The notes under the pieces are model-generated. The model did not search any database. It had not been told where the DNA came from and saw only the letters and a program-made list of their open reading frames with translations. Positions 1-6,987 of a stretch of DNA of 10,128 bases are shown here, in pieces (within the stretch, counting starts at the first letter, position 1; every line of letters starts with the position of its first letter). The DNA lies in the NCBI GenBank assembly GCA_017390245.1, contig JAFPCE010000149.1, forward strand, positions 1 to 10,128, read 5' to 3'. The translations under genes and the position numbers were made by a program. Source of the stretch: Selenomonadaceae bacterium. Lineage in GTDB: Bacteria > Bacillota > Negativicutes > Selenomonadales > Selenomonadaceae.

Positions 1-2
1 CA

Positions 3-158
3 AATATCATTGCTATTATTTTGCTGGCACCAAAGGCTGTGGCTCTCTTAAAGGATTACGAGGAGCAGAAAAAGCAGGGCCTGGATCCTGTGTTTAATCC
101 AGAGAAATTTGGCATTAATGATTATACTGGTGCCTGGGATAAATACAAAAATCAATAA
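3..158 (+). CDS. C-terminal end of a probable sodium:alanine/glycine symporter (AGCS family), partial
   Basis: The reading frame enters from the left edge and gives 51 residues before TAA. It begins with a hydrophobic helix end (NIIAIILLAPKAVALLKDY) followed by a charged tail containing DPVFNPEKFGI. A last helix rich in I and L, then K-D-Y and a 'DPVF(D/N)P' tail, is typical of the cytoplasmic C-terminus of AGCS carriers, which import alanine or glycine with sodium. Only the tail is visible, so the transport domain and the substrate cannot be checked. A hairpin terminator follows 13 bases after the stop, so this gene ends its own transcript. Other multi-helix carriers with a similar tail cannot be excluded. 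Confidence 0.6.
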   Translation, partial: NIIAIILLAPKAVALLKDYEEQKKQGLDPVFNPEKFGINDYTGAWDKYKNQ

Positions 159-171
159 TTAAAGCTATGAA

Positions 172-204
172 GCAGGGACTGTTACGTACAGCCCCTGTTT
201 TTTT
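172..204 (+). terminator. Rho-independent terminator of the upstream symporter gene
   Basis: Arms 173-182 (CAGGGACTGT) and 188-197 (ACAGCCCCTG) pair over ten positions with one A/C mismatch. They enclose a five-base loop and are followed directly by seven T (198-204). The position just after the stop at 158 fits termination of the symporter transcript. Confidence 0.85.
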
Positions 205-248
205 GTAAAAAATAGGTAAAAGGTATTGGTACAGGCAGGAAAAAAGGC

Positions 249-278
249 TTTACATGTGGAAATGACATAAGATAAAAT
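249..278 (+). promoter_or_regulatory. Probable sigma-70-type promoter of the hybrid kinase gene
   Basis: TTTACA (249-254) lies 18 bases from TAAAAT (273-278), each close to consensus. Transcription would start near 285, giving an untranslated leader of about 58 bases before the ATG at 343. This is the best pair in the 138-base gap after the terminator, judged by eye only. Confidence 0.4.
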
Positions 279-283
279 ATTTA

Positions 284-327
284 TGCAATAGAATGAGCTG
301 GAATAGTTGCATTAGAATAGTCAATGC
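284..327 (+). repeat. Direct and inverted repeats in the kinase leader
   Basis: TGCAATAGAAT (284-294) recurs as TGCATTAGAAT (308-318), matching at 10 of 11 positions with a 24-base offset. The second copy also starts a short inverted repeat, GCATT (309-313) with AATGC (323-327), which ends just before the ribosome binding site at 331-335. This could be an operator or a weak leader hairpin. Such short AT-rich matches can also arise by chance. Confidence 0.25.
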
Positions 328-342
328 TTCAGAGGTATAAGT

Positions 343-3156
343 ATGAGAATGAATTTTTCCAAGCTGTGGCTGGTAATAATATGCCTGTTAATAGTGCTGC
401 AGGCAGGAATGCCCTTTGCCGTGGCTGAAGGTGATTTAAATAGAAATAACAGTGAAAATGAGCCTGTAGTAAAGGTTGCCTATTGCTATATGGGTGAGTA
501 TTTCAAAACTGGCAGCAGTGGGGAAGTAATCAGTTACGATACTGAAGTTTTAAAGAAATTGTCACATTATCTTGGTGTGAAGTTTGAATTTGTAGATTGT
601 GGCAACTGGAAAAATGCCCATGAAATGCTGAAGAACCGCCAAGTGGATTTGGTGGGGCTGGCACAGTGGTCACAGGAAAGGGCCCAGACTTTTATTTATT
701 GCGACAGTAATTATGGCAACACAGTAGGCGTATTAACTGTGCCAGAAAATAGTAAGATAATATATGAGGATTACGAGGCTATTGGTAATTCGGTTATAGG
801 CTGTACTGATGATTATATCCGTTATGGTGATTTAATCACCACCTTAGAGCGGCATAACCTGCATCCAGTTATTAAGCAATACGGCAATGAAAGAAGCCTG
901 AAGCAGGCTCTGGATAATGGGGAAATAGATATTGCGGCCACTCATTCCCATACCATGTATGCTGGTACCAGAGTGATAGAAAAATTCTCTTACAATCCAT
1001 ATTTCTTCATGACCTGGAAGGGCAATGAAGAGTTCATGCACCGGCTTAATGACGCCATTGTCCAGCTGAGAATACATGAACCAGAATTTAGTAACTATTT
1101 ATCAGCCAAATACTTCCCAAGTCTTCTGGGAGAGCCACTTTCCAAGGCAGAAAGAGAGCTGGTGAATAAAAACGAGGTTTATACCATCTATTACAATACT
1201 GATATCCGGCCACTGGCATGGTATAACGAGGATACTCACAGCATGGAAGGAACCCTGGTGGATGCCTGCAAGCAGATTAGCAAGATAACAGGCCTGCATT
1301 TAAGGGTGCGTCCAGAGTGGGAAAAGCCGGAGGCAGAGGACAACAATACTGTTAAGGTGGTTTCCCATTTTACCAATTTCACGGTAAAGCCAATTTTCCA
1401 TGATGGTACTACAGACCCTGTTTTTCTTTCTAATTTTAATCTTTTCCATCGCATAAGAGACAATATAGATTTCAACAAGGACAATTACACTATAGGCTAT
1501 GTAGGCAGCAGAACTTTGCTGAATGATTACCTGAAGGAACAGTTCCCTCATGCAAGGCTGATAATGTACAGCAATCCTGAGGAATGTCTGGAAAAGCTTT
1601 CCAGGGGCGATGTGGATATGGTGTATTTGAATATACACATTGCCAATAATATTATGGCAGTTAAGGACCTGCCAAATGTCCAGGAGCTGCCTATAGATGA
1701 AATAACTACCGGCTTTTCACTGGTTTTCCAGGGACCAAATGCTGAAATTTTAAAAAGCATTGTCAATAAGAGCATTGCCAAGATAGATATAAATGAGCTG
1801 GCAAATGTAAGGGTGCAATCCGCTCTGACCGCCCAGAAGGAGTTCAGTCTGGCCAAGTTTATCCGTGAAAATCCCTTAGAGGCATCCTTTATTGCCGTTA
1901 TGGCCATGGTAGTTATAATCAGTATAGTGGCATTGATTACTTATGCCAGGGTTATGCGCAGCCAGAGAGAAAAGGTGGAAAAGGCCAATCATGACAGGAC
2001 AGATTTCTTTGCCCGCATGAGCCACGACATGAGGACGCCGATGAATGGTATCCTGGGGATGCTGGCACTGTCACAGAAGTCTAGTGATTTGGCAGACATT
2101 CATACTAATCTGGCTAAGGCCCAGGATTCAGGCGAATATATGCTGAGCCTGATAAATGACACCCTGGATTTGCAAAAGCTGGAGTCTGGCAAAATGGAAT
2201 TGAAGTATTCTATTGTCAGCCTGGAGGAGTACTATGCCAGCATATATGCCATGTTCCAGTCTATGGCGAAAAAATCTCAGGTGGAGCTGAGGTTTAACAA
2301 CATTAATGATGATGAAAAACGGTATGTGAAGCTGGATGAAATCCGCGTTAAGCAGATTTTCAATAACATCATCTCTAATGCCATTAAATTTACTCCAGTA
2401 GGGGGAGCGGTAGCTGTTTCCATGGAATGTCTGGAGGTTAAGGCTAATATAACGAAGCAGAGATATACTATCAGAGATACTGGCATAGGCATGAGTAAGG
2501 AGTTTATGGAAAAGCAGCTGTTTTCTCCATATTCCCAGGAAAACAATACCATGACCAGCAACAGCACAGGTACAGGCCTGGGGCTGGCTATTACCAAAAA
2601 TCTGGTGGATATGATGGGCGGTACTATTGATGTTGCCAGTGAGCCTGGGGAAGGTACCTGCTTTACTATAGTACTGAGCTTTCCTGTAATACCTGCGGAA
2701 CAGGCAAAAAAGGAGCTGTCCAGTCATAAAAACCATACTGCTACAGTGCAGGAGAACCTGAAGGGCAGAAATCTGCTGCTGTGCGAGGATAATGAGCTGA
2801 ATGCAGAAATAGCCACCAGGCTTTTAGAGATGGCAGAGTGCCAGGTAACCTGGGCGGAAAATGGCCAGATAGCCGTAGAGATGTTTGAAGCATCAGCTTT
2901 AGATGAATATGATGCCATTTTAATGGATATCCGCATGCCAGTGATGAACGGTATTGAAGCTACTAAGGTTATCCGCAGCCTGTCCAGGCAGGATGCCCAG
3001 ACTGTACCGATTATCGCCATGACGGCTAATGCCTATGAATCCGATAAGGAAATGTCTATGGAAGCAGGCATGAATGCGCATCTGGCAAAGCCTGTAGAAC
3101 CACAGGTATTGTATGAGACTTTAGCAAAATATGTAAAAGCCAGATTAGAGAACTAA
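343..3156 (+). CDS. Hybrid sensor histidine kinase with two solute-binding sensor domains and a C-terminal receiver
   Basis: This 937-residue membrane protein is predicted to sense a small solute, probably an amino acid, outside the membrane and to relay phosphate inside. Residues 1-28 form a signal peptide with a likely cut after AVA. Residues about 42-258 match a family-3 solute-binding fold, with the QERAQTF segment at 111-117 supplying the arginine that usually holds an amino-acid carboxylate. Residues about 277-495 look like a second, more diverged copy. A single helix spans 516-535. The kinase core has H-box His561 (SHDMRTPMN), N-box Asn675/679, G1 DTGIG (712-716) and G2 GTGLGL (743-748). 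The receiver (about 809-930) has Glu815/Asp816, phosphoacceptor Asp862, Thr894 and Lys916, all intact. No HPt or DNA-binding domain is present, and no response regulator gene is in the window, so the partner is unknown. The start is supported by AGAGG at 331-335. No clear terminator follows the stop. Confidence 0.93.
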   Translation: MRMNFSKLWLVIICLLIVLQAGMPFAVAEGDLNRNNSENEPVVKVAYCYMGEYFKTGSSGEVISYDTEVLKKLSHYLGVKFEFVDCGNWKNAHEMLKNRQVDLVGLAQWSQERAQTFIYCDSNYGNTVGVLTVPENSKIIYEDYEAIGNSVIGCTDDYIRYGDLITTLERHNLHPVIKQYGNERSLKQALDNGEIDIAATHSHTMYAGTRVIEKFSYNPYFFMTWKGNEEFMHRLNDAIVQLRIHEPEFSNYLSAKYFPSLLGEPLSKAERELVNKNEVYTIYYNTDIRPLAWYNEDTHSMEGTLVDACKQISKITGLHLRVRPEWEKPEAEDNNTVKVVSHFTNFTVKPIFHDGTTDPVFLSNFNLFHRIRDNIDFNKDNYTIGYVGSRTLLNDYLKEQFPHARLIMYSNPEECLEKLSRGDVDMVYLNIHIANNIMAVKDLPNVQELPIDEITTGFSLVFQGPNAEILKSIVNKSIAKIDINELANVRVQSALTAQKEFSLAKFIRENPLEASFIAVMAMVVIISIVALITYARVMRSQREKVEKANHDRTDFFARMSHDMRTPMNGILGMLALSQKSSDLADIHTNLAKAQDSGEYMLSLINDTLDLQKLESGKMELKYSIVSLEEYYASIYAMFQSMAKKSQVELRFNNINDDEKRYVKLDEIRVKQIFNNIISNAIKFTPVGGAVAVSMECLEVKANITKQRYTIRDTGIGMSKEFMEKQLFSPYSQENNTMTSNSTGTGLGLAITKNLVDMMGGTIDVASEPGEGTCFTIVLSFPVIPAEQAKKELSSHKNHTATVQENLKGRNLLLCEDNELNAEIATRLLEMAECQVTWAENGQIAVEMFEASALDEYDAILMDIRMPVMNGIEATKVIRSLSRQDAQTVPIIAMTANAYESDKEMSMEAGMNAHLAKPVEPQVLYETLAKYVKARLEN

Positions 3157-3213
3157 TCGAAGTGTGATAATATAGTTAAATTTCCAGGAAGGGAGAATAT
3201 GCATAATCCTAAA

Positions 3214-3264
3214 TTGCAATTGCAAATTGGACACTTTGTAAAAAAAGTTACCTGTATTTTGCAA
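3214..3264. repeat. TTGCAA repeat cluster upstream of gdhA
   Basis: TTGCAATTGCAA (3214-3225) is a perfect 12-base palindrome made of two TTGCAA units, and a third TTGCAA lies at 3259-3264. All three sit upstream of the predicted gdhA -35 box at 3291, a position typical for activator sites. The role as a protein-binding site is inferred; no known regulator is recognised. Confidence 0.3.
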
Positions 3265-3290
3265 TAATACTGTATACATGATTAGGCCGA

Positions 3291-3320
3291 TAGACATCAG
3301 CTATGTATTTTTTATATACT
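3291..3320 (+). promoter_or_regulatory. Probable gdhA promoter
   Basis: TAGACA (3291-3296, one base from TTGACA) and TATACT (3315-3320) are separated by 18 bases. Transcription would begin near 3327, leaving about 52 untranslated bases before the GTG start at 3379. The boxes are the best match in the 222-base gap between the kinase gene and gdhA. Confidence 0.6.
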
Positions 3321-3378
3321 ATGACTGTGTGTGACGTATGCATTTGTTATACAAAAATTTGGTTAAGGGGTTGTTATA

Positions 3379-4719
3379 GTGTCTAGTTATGTAGAAGAAA
3401 TTATCGAAAAGGTACAGAGAGAAAATCCAGGTGAAACAGAGTTCCACAACACTGTTAAAGAGGTTCTGACCTCTATTGCACCTGTTCTGGAAAAGAATCC
3501 TAAGTACCAGCAGCAGGCAATCTTAGAGAGAATCGTAGAGCCTGAGCGTGTTATCATGTTCCGCGTTCCTTGGACTGATGATGCTGGCAAGATTCATGTA
3601 AATAAAGGCTATCGCGTTCAGTTTAACAGCGCTATTGGCCCATATAAGGGTGGTCTCCGTTTCCATCCATCTGTTAATTTGTCTATTATTAAGTTCCTGG
3701 GCTTTGAGCAGATTTTCAAAAATTCCCTGACTACTCTGCCTATTGGCGGCGGCAAGGGCGGCTCTAACTTTGATCCTAAGGGCAAGTCTGATGCTGAAAT
3801 CATGCGTTTCTGCCAGAGCTTTATGAGCGAGCTGTATCGCCACATTGGTTTAAATACTGACGTACCTGCAGGTGATATTGGTGTAGGTGGCCGTGAAATC
3901 GGTTATCTCTATGGCCAGTACAAGCGCCTCCGTGATTCCTATGATGCTGGTGTATTAACCGGCAAGGGCCTGTCCTATGGCGGCAGCCTGGCTCGTACTG
4001 AGGCTACTGGTTATGGTCTGCTGTACTTTACTAAGCTGATGCTGGCAGATGCTGGTATTGACTACAAGGATAAGACTGTGGTTATTTCTGGTTCTGGTAA
4101 TGTAGCAACCTATGCTATCCAGAAGGCACAGGAATTTGGTGCGAAGGTTGTAGCATGCTCTGATTCCAATGGCTATGTATACGACAAGGACGGCATTGAT
4201 TTGTCCATCGTTAAGGAAATCAAGGAAGTCCGCCGTGGACGTATCAAGGAATATGTCGCTGCTAAGCCATCTGCAGAGTATCATGAAGGCTGCCGTGGTA
4301 TATGGACTATTCCATGTGATATTGCACTTCCATGTGCTACCCAGCAGGAGCTGGATATTGAGGGTGCTAAGGCACTGGTAGCAAATGGTGTCAAGGCTGT
4401 AGGTGAAGGTGCTAATATGCCTTGTACTTTAGAGGCTATCAGCTATCTGCAGGATAATAAGATTCTCTTTGCACCAGCAAAGGCTGCTAATGCCGGCGGT
4501 GTTGCTGTATCTGCACTGGAGATGGCTCAGAACTCCATGCGTTACAGCTGGACCTTTGAAGAGGTTGATAACAAGCTGAAGTCCATTATGGCTGATATTT
4601 ATGAGAACTCTAAGCGCTGTGCCAAGGAGTATGGCCATGAGGGCAACCTGTTAGTTGGCTGCAACATTGCCGGCTTCTTAAAGGTTGCTGATGCTATGCT
4701 GGCTCAGGGCATTTGCTGA
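3379..4719 (+). CDS. gdhA: Glutamate dehydrogenase, hexameric short type, probably NADP-dependent
   Basis: GdhA catalyses reversible reductive amination of 2-oxoglutarate with ammonium to give glutamate, in the cytoplasm. Its 446 residues match the usual 445-450 of bacterial hexameric enzymes. The substrate domain shows GPYKGGLRFHP with binding Lys90, the PIGGGKGGS loop with catalytic Lys126, and PAGDIGVGGRE with Asp166. The Rossmann domain has GSGNVA (238-243), and SDSNG (261-265) follows the second strand. This small polar segment resembles NADP enzymes such as E. coli GdhA, so NADP use is inferred but not proven. The start is GTG at 3379 with AAGGGG at 3365-3370, eight bases upstream; no in-frame ATG is nearby. 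Arginine is mostly CGT/CGC and ATA is nearly absent, unlike the flanking kinase and trp genes, which suggests strong expression. The gene ends at a bidirectional terminator. Confidence 0.97.
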   Translation: MSSYVEEIIEKVQRENPGETEFHNTVKEVLTSIAPVLEKNPKYQQQAILERIVEPERVIMFRVPWTDDAGKIHVNKGYRVQFNSAIGPYKGGLRFHPSVNLSIIKFLGFEQIFKNSLTTLPIGGGKGGSNFDPKGKSDAEIMRFCQSFMSELYRHIGLNTDVPAGDIGVGGREIGYLYGQYKRLRDSYDAGVLTGKGLSYGGSLARTEATGYGLLYFTKLMLADAGIDYKDKTVVISGSGNVATYAIQKAQEFGAKVVACSDSNGYVYDKDGIDLSIVKEIKEVRRGRIKEYVAAKPSAEYHEGCRGIWTIPCDIALPCATQQELDIEGAKALVANGVKAVGEGANMPCTLEAISYLQDNKILFAPAKAANAGGVAVSALEMAQNSMRYSWTFEEVDNKLKSIMADIYENSKRCAKEYGHEGNLLVGCNIAGFLKVADAMLAQGIC

Positions 4720-4752
4720 TTGAACTAAAATTTAGTTAATTCAAGACAAAAT

Positions 4753-4793
4753 AAAATCACTGCTGTTAGATTTTCTAGCAGCAGTGATTTTTT
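4753..4793. terminator. Bidirectional terminator between convergent gdhA and the CNNM/CorC-type gene
   Basis: Arms 4754-4769 and 4775-4790 form a 16-pair stem with one G-T pair around the five-base loop ATTTT (4770-4774). The plus strand continues in a T run (to 4793). Read on the minus strand, the stem is followed by a T-rich stretch broken by one A, so it can stop both transcripts. The minus-strand stop codon (4792-4794) overlaps the edge of the stem and T run. Confidence 0.88.
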
Positions 4794-6108
4794 ATGCTTC
4801 AGTATTTTCTTCTGGTGGCGGGGTATAGGTGCAGATGATTTTATCAATGCGGTACCGGGCCATGCGCTCAATCTGGAAGGTGAATTCCTCCCAGGTAACG
4901 CTTTCGCCCTTTTCTGGAATGTAGCCAAAGAGAGCAGTGACAAAACCACCTAAGGTCTGGTAATGATCCTCTTCCTCGTCAGGCAGCTCTTCTATATCAA
5001 ATTTTTCCTTAAAGTCATCAATGGAGCAAAGACCGTCAATGCACCAGGAATTATCATCTCGAGGGGTGATGTGCACCAGCTCTGGTTCATTGATGTTGTT
5101 GGTATCACCGATAAGCTCTAACAGTATATCCTGCAGGGTAATAAAGCCGATAACACCGCCATATTCATCCAGCACAACTGCTTCATGAATGCCGGTATCC
5201 TGGAATTTTTCCAGTACCCGGAAGGTTTCCATGGAACGGGGAATAAACATAGGCTTGCGGATAAAATCAGTCAGCTCTAAAGGCTTGTTGTCTAAGGTAG
5301 CATTTAAAATATCTTTTATGTAAATGACACCGCAGAAATCATCCAGGCTTTCCTTGCCTACAGGTATGATGTTCTCTGTAGCATGGCGGATAATATCGAG
5401 ATTGGTGCTGAGGGAATCCTCTAAATCAATCCATTCCATCTGGGTTCTAGGAGTCATCAGAGAGTAGGCGGTCTGATCACTCATGTGAAAGACTCTGTCT
5501 ACCAGCTTTTGTTCTTTCTTTTCAAAGGTGCCGTCCTCAGTGGCCTGTTCAATGAGATCCTTAACCTCGTCCTCAGTAACTGTATCATCCAGCTTTAGAT
5601 TGAGGCCAATGAAGGATAACAGCAGCTGGGCGGAGGAAGCTAAAAGCCAGACTATTGGCTTTGTCAGATAAATGAGCTTCTTTAAAATCCCCTGGCATTG
5701 CAGCAGAGTTTTTTCGGGATTTTGCAGGGCAATGCGGGTGGGCAGAAATTCACTGATAACCAGGGTAATATAGGTAATGATGACAACGCTCAGTACTATG
5801 GCTGCTATGTCTGCATAAGGAAACCAGCTAAGATATGGCTGCAGGTATGGGGCCATTAAAATACTGGAGCTGGCACCAATGAGAATGCTGATGAAGGTGA
5901 TACCAACCTGAATGACAGCATTGGCTTCCTGGGGCTTGTCTAAAAGCTTTAAGGCAGCTTCAGCTTCTTTGTAGCCATCGTCTAGAAGACGCTCCATGGG
6001 GCTTTTATGGCTTTCGTTTAAAGCCGTTTCTGCCATGGCGAAAAAGACGTTGCAGGCAATGAAAATTATGATGAGAAATAGCCAGATGGCCGGGTAGGGT
6101 GTATCCAA
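4792..6108 (-). CDS. CNNM/CorC (HlyC) family membrane protein with paired CBS domains
   Basis: This 438-residue protein belongs to the DUF21/CNNM family, whose members are linked to divalent cation (magnesium or cobalt) efflux. The N-terminal DUF21 part has helices at about 7-28, 66-90, 100-122 and 140-168, including NVFFAMAETAL (20-30). The conserved ELVPKRIAL motif appears as SEFLPTRIAL (119-128), with Thr124 where lysine is usual. Two CBS domains follow (about 210-270 and 283-337; LMTPRTQM at 217-224, VLDEYGGVIGFITLQDIL at 312-329). A CorC/HlyC C-terminal domain (about 345-430) contains LGGFVTALFGYIPEKGE. The start is TTG at 6108-6106 with AAGGAAG seven bases upstream. The first in-frame ATG (Met25) would remove the first membrane helix, so TTG is preferred. 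The substrate cannot be read from sequence; family-level assignment is firm. Confidence 0.93.
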   Translation of the reverse strand: MDTPYPAIWLFLIIIFIACNVFFAMAETALNESHKSPMERLLDDGYKEAEAALKLLDKPQEANAVIQVGITFISILIGASSSILMAPYLQPYLSWFPYADIAAIVLSVVIITYITLVISEFLPTRIALQNPEKTLLQCQGILKKLIYLTKPIVWLLASSAQLLLSFIGLNLKLDDTVTEDEVKDLIEQATEDGTFEKKEQKLVDRVFHMSDQTAYSLMTPRTQMEWIDLEDSLSTNLDIIRHATENIIPVGKESLDDFCGVIYIKDILNATLDNKPLELTDFIRKPMFIPRSMETFRVLEKFQDTGIHEAVVLDEYGGVIGFITLQDILLELIGDTNNINEPELVHITPRDDNSWCIDGLCSIDDFKEKFDIEELPDEEEDHYQTLGGFVTALFGYIPEKGESVTWEEFTFQIERMARYRIDKIICTYTPPPEENTEA

Positions 6109-6141
6109 AAAAGCACTTCCTTTGCAAAAAATTTTATATCT

Positions 6142-6170
6142 ATTATAGCATATTTTGGATAAGTAATGAA
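6142..6170 (-). promoter_or_regulatory. Extended -10 promoter of the CNNM/CorC-type gene
   Basis: On the minus strand TGCTATAAT (6150-6142) gives a perfect -10 with an extended TGn element. A weak -35, TTCATT (6170-6165), lies 17 bases upstream. Transcription would start near 6135, about 27 bases before the TTG start. The strong extended -10 compensates for the poor -35. Confidence 0.65.
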
Positions 6171-6214
6171 CCGTTTCGCCACGGCATATAACCTACACAG
6201 GACGCTCCGAATAT

Positions 6215-6246
6215 ATGTTAACAGAAAGTGCTTTTGTAGTTGACGT
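6215..6246. promoter_or_regulatory. Candidate BirA-like operator on the bioY promoter
   Basis: ATGTTAAC (6215-6222) and GTTGACGT (6239-6246) form an imperfect inverted repeat with a 16-base spacer. The bifunctional biotin repressor BirA in Bacillota uses sites of the form TGTTAAC-N14-16-GTTAACA. The left half here is perfect, while the right half keeps five of eight positions. The right half overlaps the -35 box of bioY, so bound BirA would block transcription when biotin is plentiful. The gene context supports the call; the degenerate right half limits it. Confidence 0.5.
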
Positions 6247-6268
6247 AGGGGGAGTGGGAGGGTATACT
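6240..6268 (+). promoter_or_regulatory. bioY: bioY promoter
   Basis: TTGACG (6240-6245) and TATACT (6263-6268) are separated by 17 bases, close to ideal. Transcription would begin near 6275, which places the ATG at 6308, not any upstream ATG, within the message. Confidence 0.72.
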
Positions 6269-6307
6269 AATTTACTGTTGAAGATGTTTTTTCAGGGAGG
6301 CTTTTTT

Positions 6308-6880
6308 ATGAGTGATGAGCGGGAGACTGTTTTGAATAAGGTGCAGGAGCCGGTGTTTACGGCGCAGGCTATGGCGAAGATGGCTATGTGTGTGGCGCTG
6401 ATTAGTATTGGTGGTTATATTGCTTTTCCTACGCCGTTTTCTCCGGTTATGGTTACGGCTACTACCTTTGCTTTGGGTATTACTGCTTTGATTTTGCCAC
6501 CGAAGCAGGCTTTTGTAGCTGTGCTGGTGTGGATTTTGCTGGGAACTGTGGGTGCGCCTGTATTTTCTGGTGGCCAGGGTGGTATTGGCAAGCTGCTGGG
6601 GCCTAGCGGCGGCTTTTTCTTAGGTTTTCTTCTGGGCTATGGTCTTAGCAGCTATTTTAAGGGCAAGGCTTATTCCTTTAAGAGATATTTGCTAGTCCTG
6701 GTAGGCATTGCTTTTCCTTTTACCTATATTTTTGGCATTCTCTACATGATGCTGGCTTTGCATATTTCTGCATGGCAGGCTATGACTATGGCTATGTTTG
6801 CCTTTATTCCAGGAGATATTATTAAGGCTGTGGGGGCTGCTTTTGTGGCTGTTAGAATTAATAAGGCACTGGAGCATTAA
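6308..6880 (+). CDS. bioY: BioY, substrate-binding (S) component of a biotin ECF transporter
   Basis: BioY is a small integral membrane protein that captures biotin. It works alone or with an energy-coupling module (EcfT and two ATPases), none of which is in this window. The chosen form has 190 residues, the usual family length. Family motifs are GGYIAFPTPFSPV (35-47), PVFSGGQGGIGKLLGPSGGF (84-103) and FIPGDIIK (166-173). About six hydrophobic helices cover residues 24-185. The start at 6308 has AGGGAGG (6294-6300) seven bases upstream. The frame is open back to an ATG at 6215, but that would add 31 residues encoded across the bioY promoter, so the longer form is rejected. The candidate BirA operator points to biotin repression. 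No clear terminator follows the stop. Confidence 0.95.
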   Translation: MSDERETVLNKVQEPVFTAQAMAKMAMCVALISIGGYIAFPTPFSPVMVTATTFALGITALILPPKQAFVAVLVWILLGTVGAPVFSGGQGGIGKLLGPSGGFFLGFLLGYGLSSYFKGKAYSFKRYLLVLVGIAFPFTYIFGILYMMLALHISAWQAMTMAMFAFIPGDIIKAVGAAFVAVRINKALEH

Positions 6881-6953
6881 GGGCTGTAGCTCTGAAATCT
6901 ATGTATGAATGTGCGTAATGAGGGGACGCAATAATAAATTTTTAAAATTTTTA

Positions 6954-6981
6954 TTGACATTTTGAGAGAAAAGTGTAAAAT
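6954..6981 (+). promoter_or_regulatory. Promoter of the trp operon
   Basis: A perfect TTGACA (6954-6959) lies 16 bases from TAAAAT (6976-6981). An A/T-only tract at 6931-6953 directly upstream resembles an UP element. Transcription would start near 6988, exactly where the T-box Stem I begins. The stretch 6881-6930 after bioY shows nothing recognisable. Confidence 0.78.
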
Positions 6982-6987
6982 AAGTAC

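Noticed and set aside
1236..1907. Several minus-strand frames opposite the diverged second sensor domain, considered as signs of a frameshift or inserted gene
   Set aside because: The plus-strand frame is continuous and still reads as a binding-domain fold; the alternative plus frames checked around 1300 hit stops quickly, so there is no sign of a broken gene.
2128..2736. 202-codon minus-strand frame opposite the kinase gene
   Set aside because: It is antisense to the well-supported histidine kinase core, resembles no protein family and has no start signals; it is open because of the codon pattern of the real gene.
4723..4737. AACTAAA-A-TTTAGTT palindrome just after gdhA
   Set aside because: It is AT-rich with a one-base centre, too weak and tight for a hairpin, and the strong terminator 16 bases downstream explains the region.
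6215..6307. Longer bioY with a start at 6215
   Set aside because: The extra 31 codons cover the -35 and -10 boxes of the bioY promoter, lack a good ribosome binding site and have no counterpart in BioY proteins; 6308 has a strong AGGGAGG site.
6881..6895. AGGGCTGTAGCTCT hairpin after bioY as a terminator
   Set aside because: The stem is only five or six pairs with a tiny loop and no following T run.
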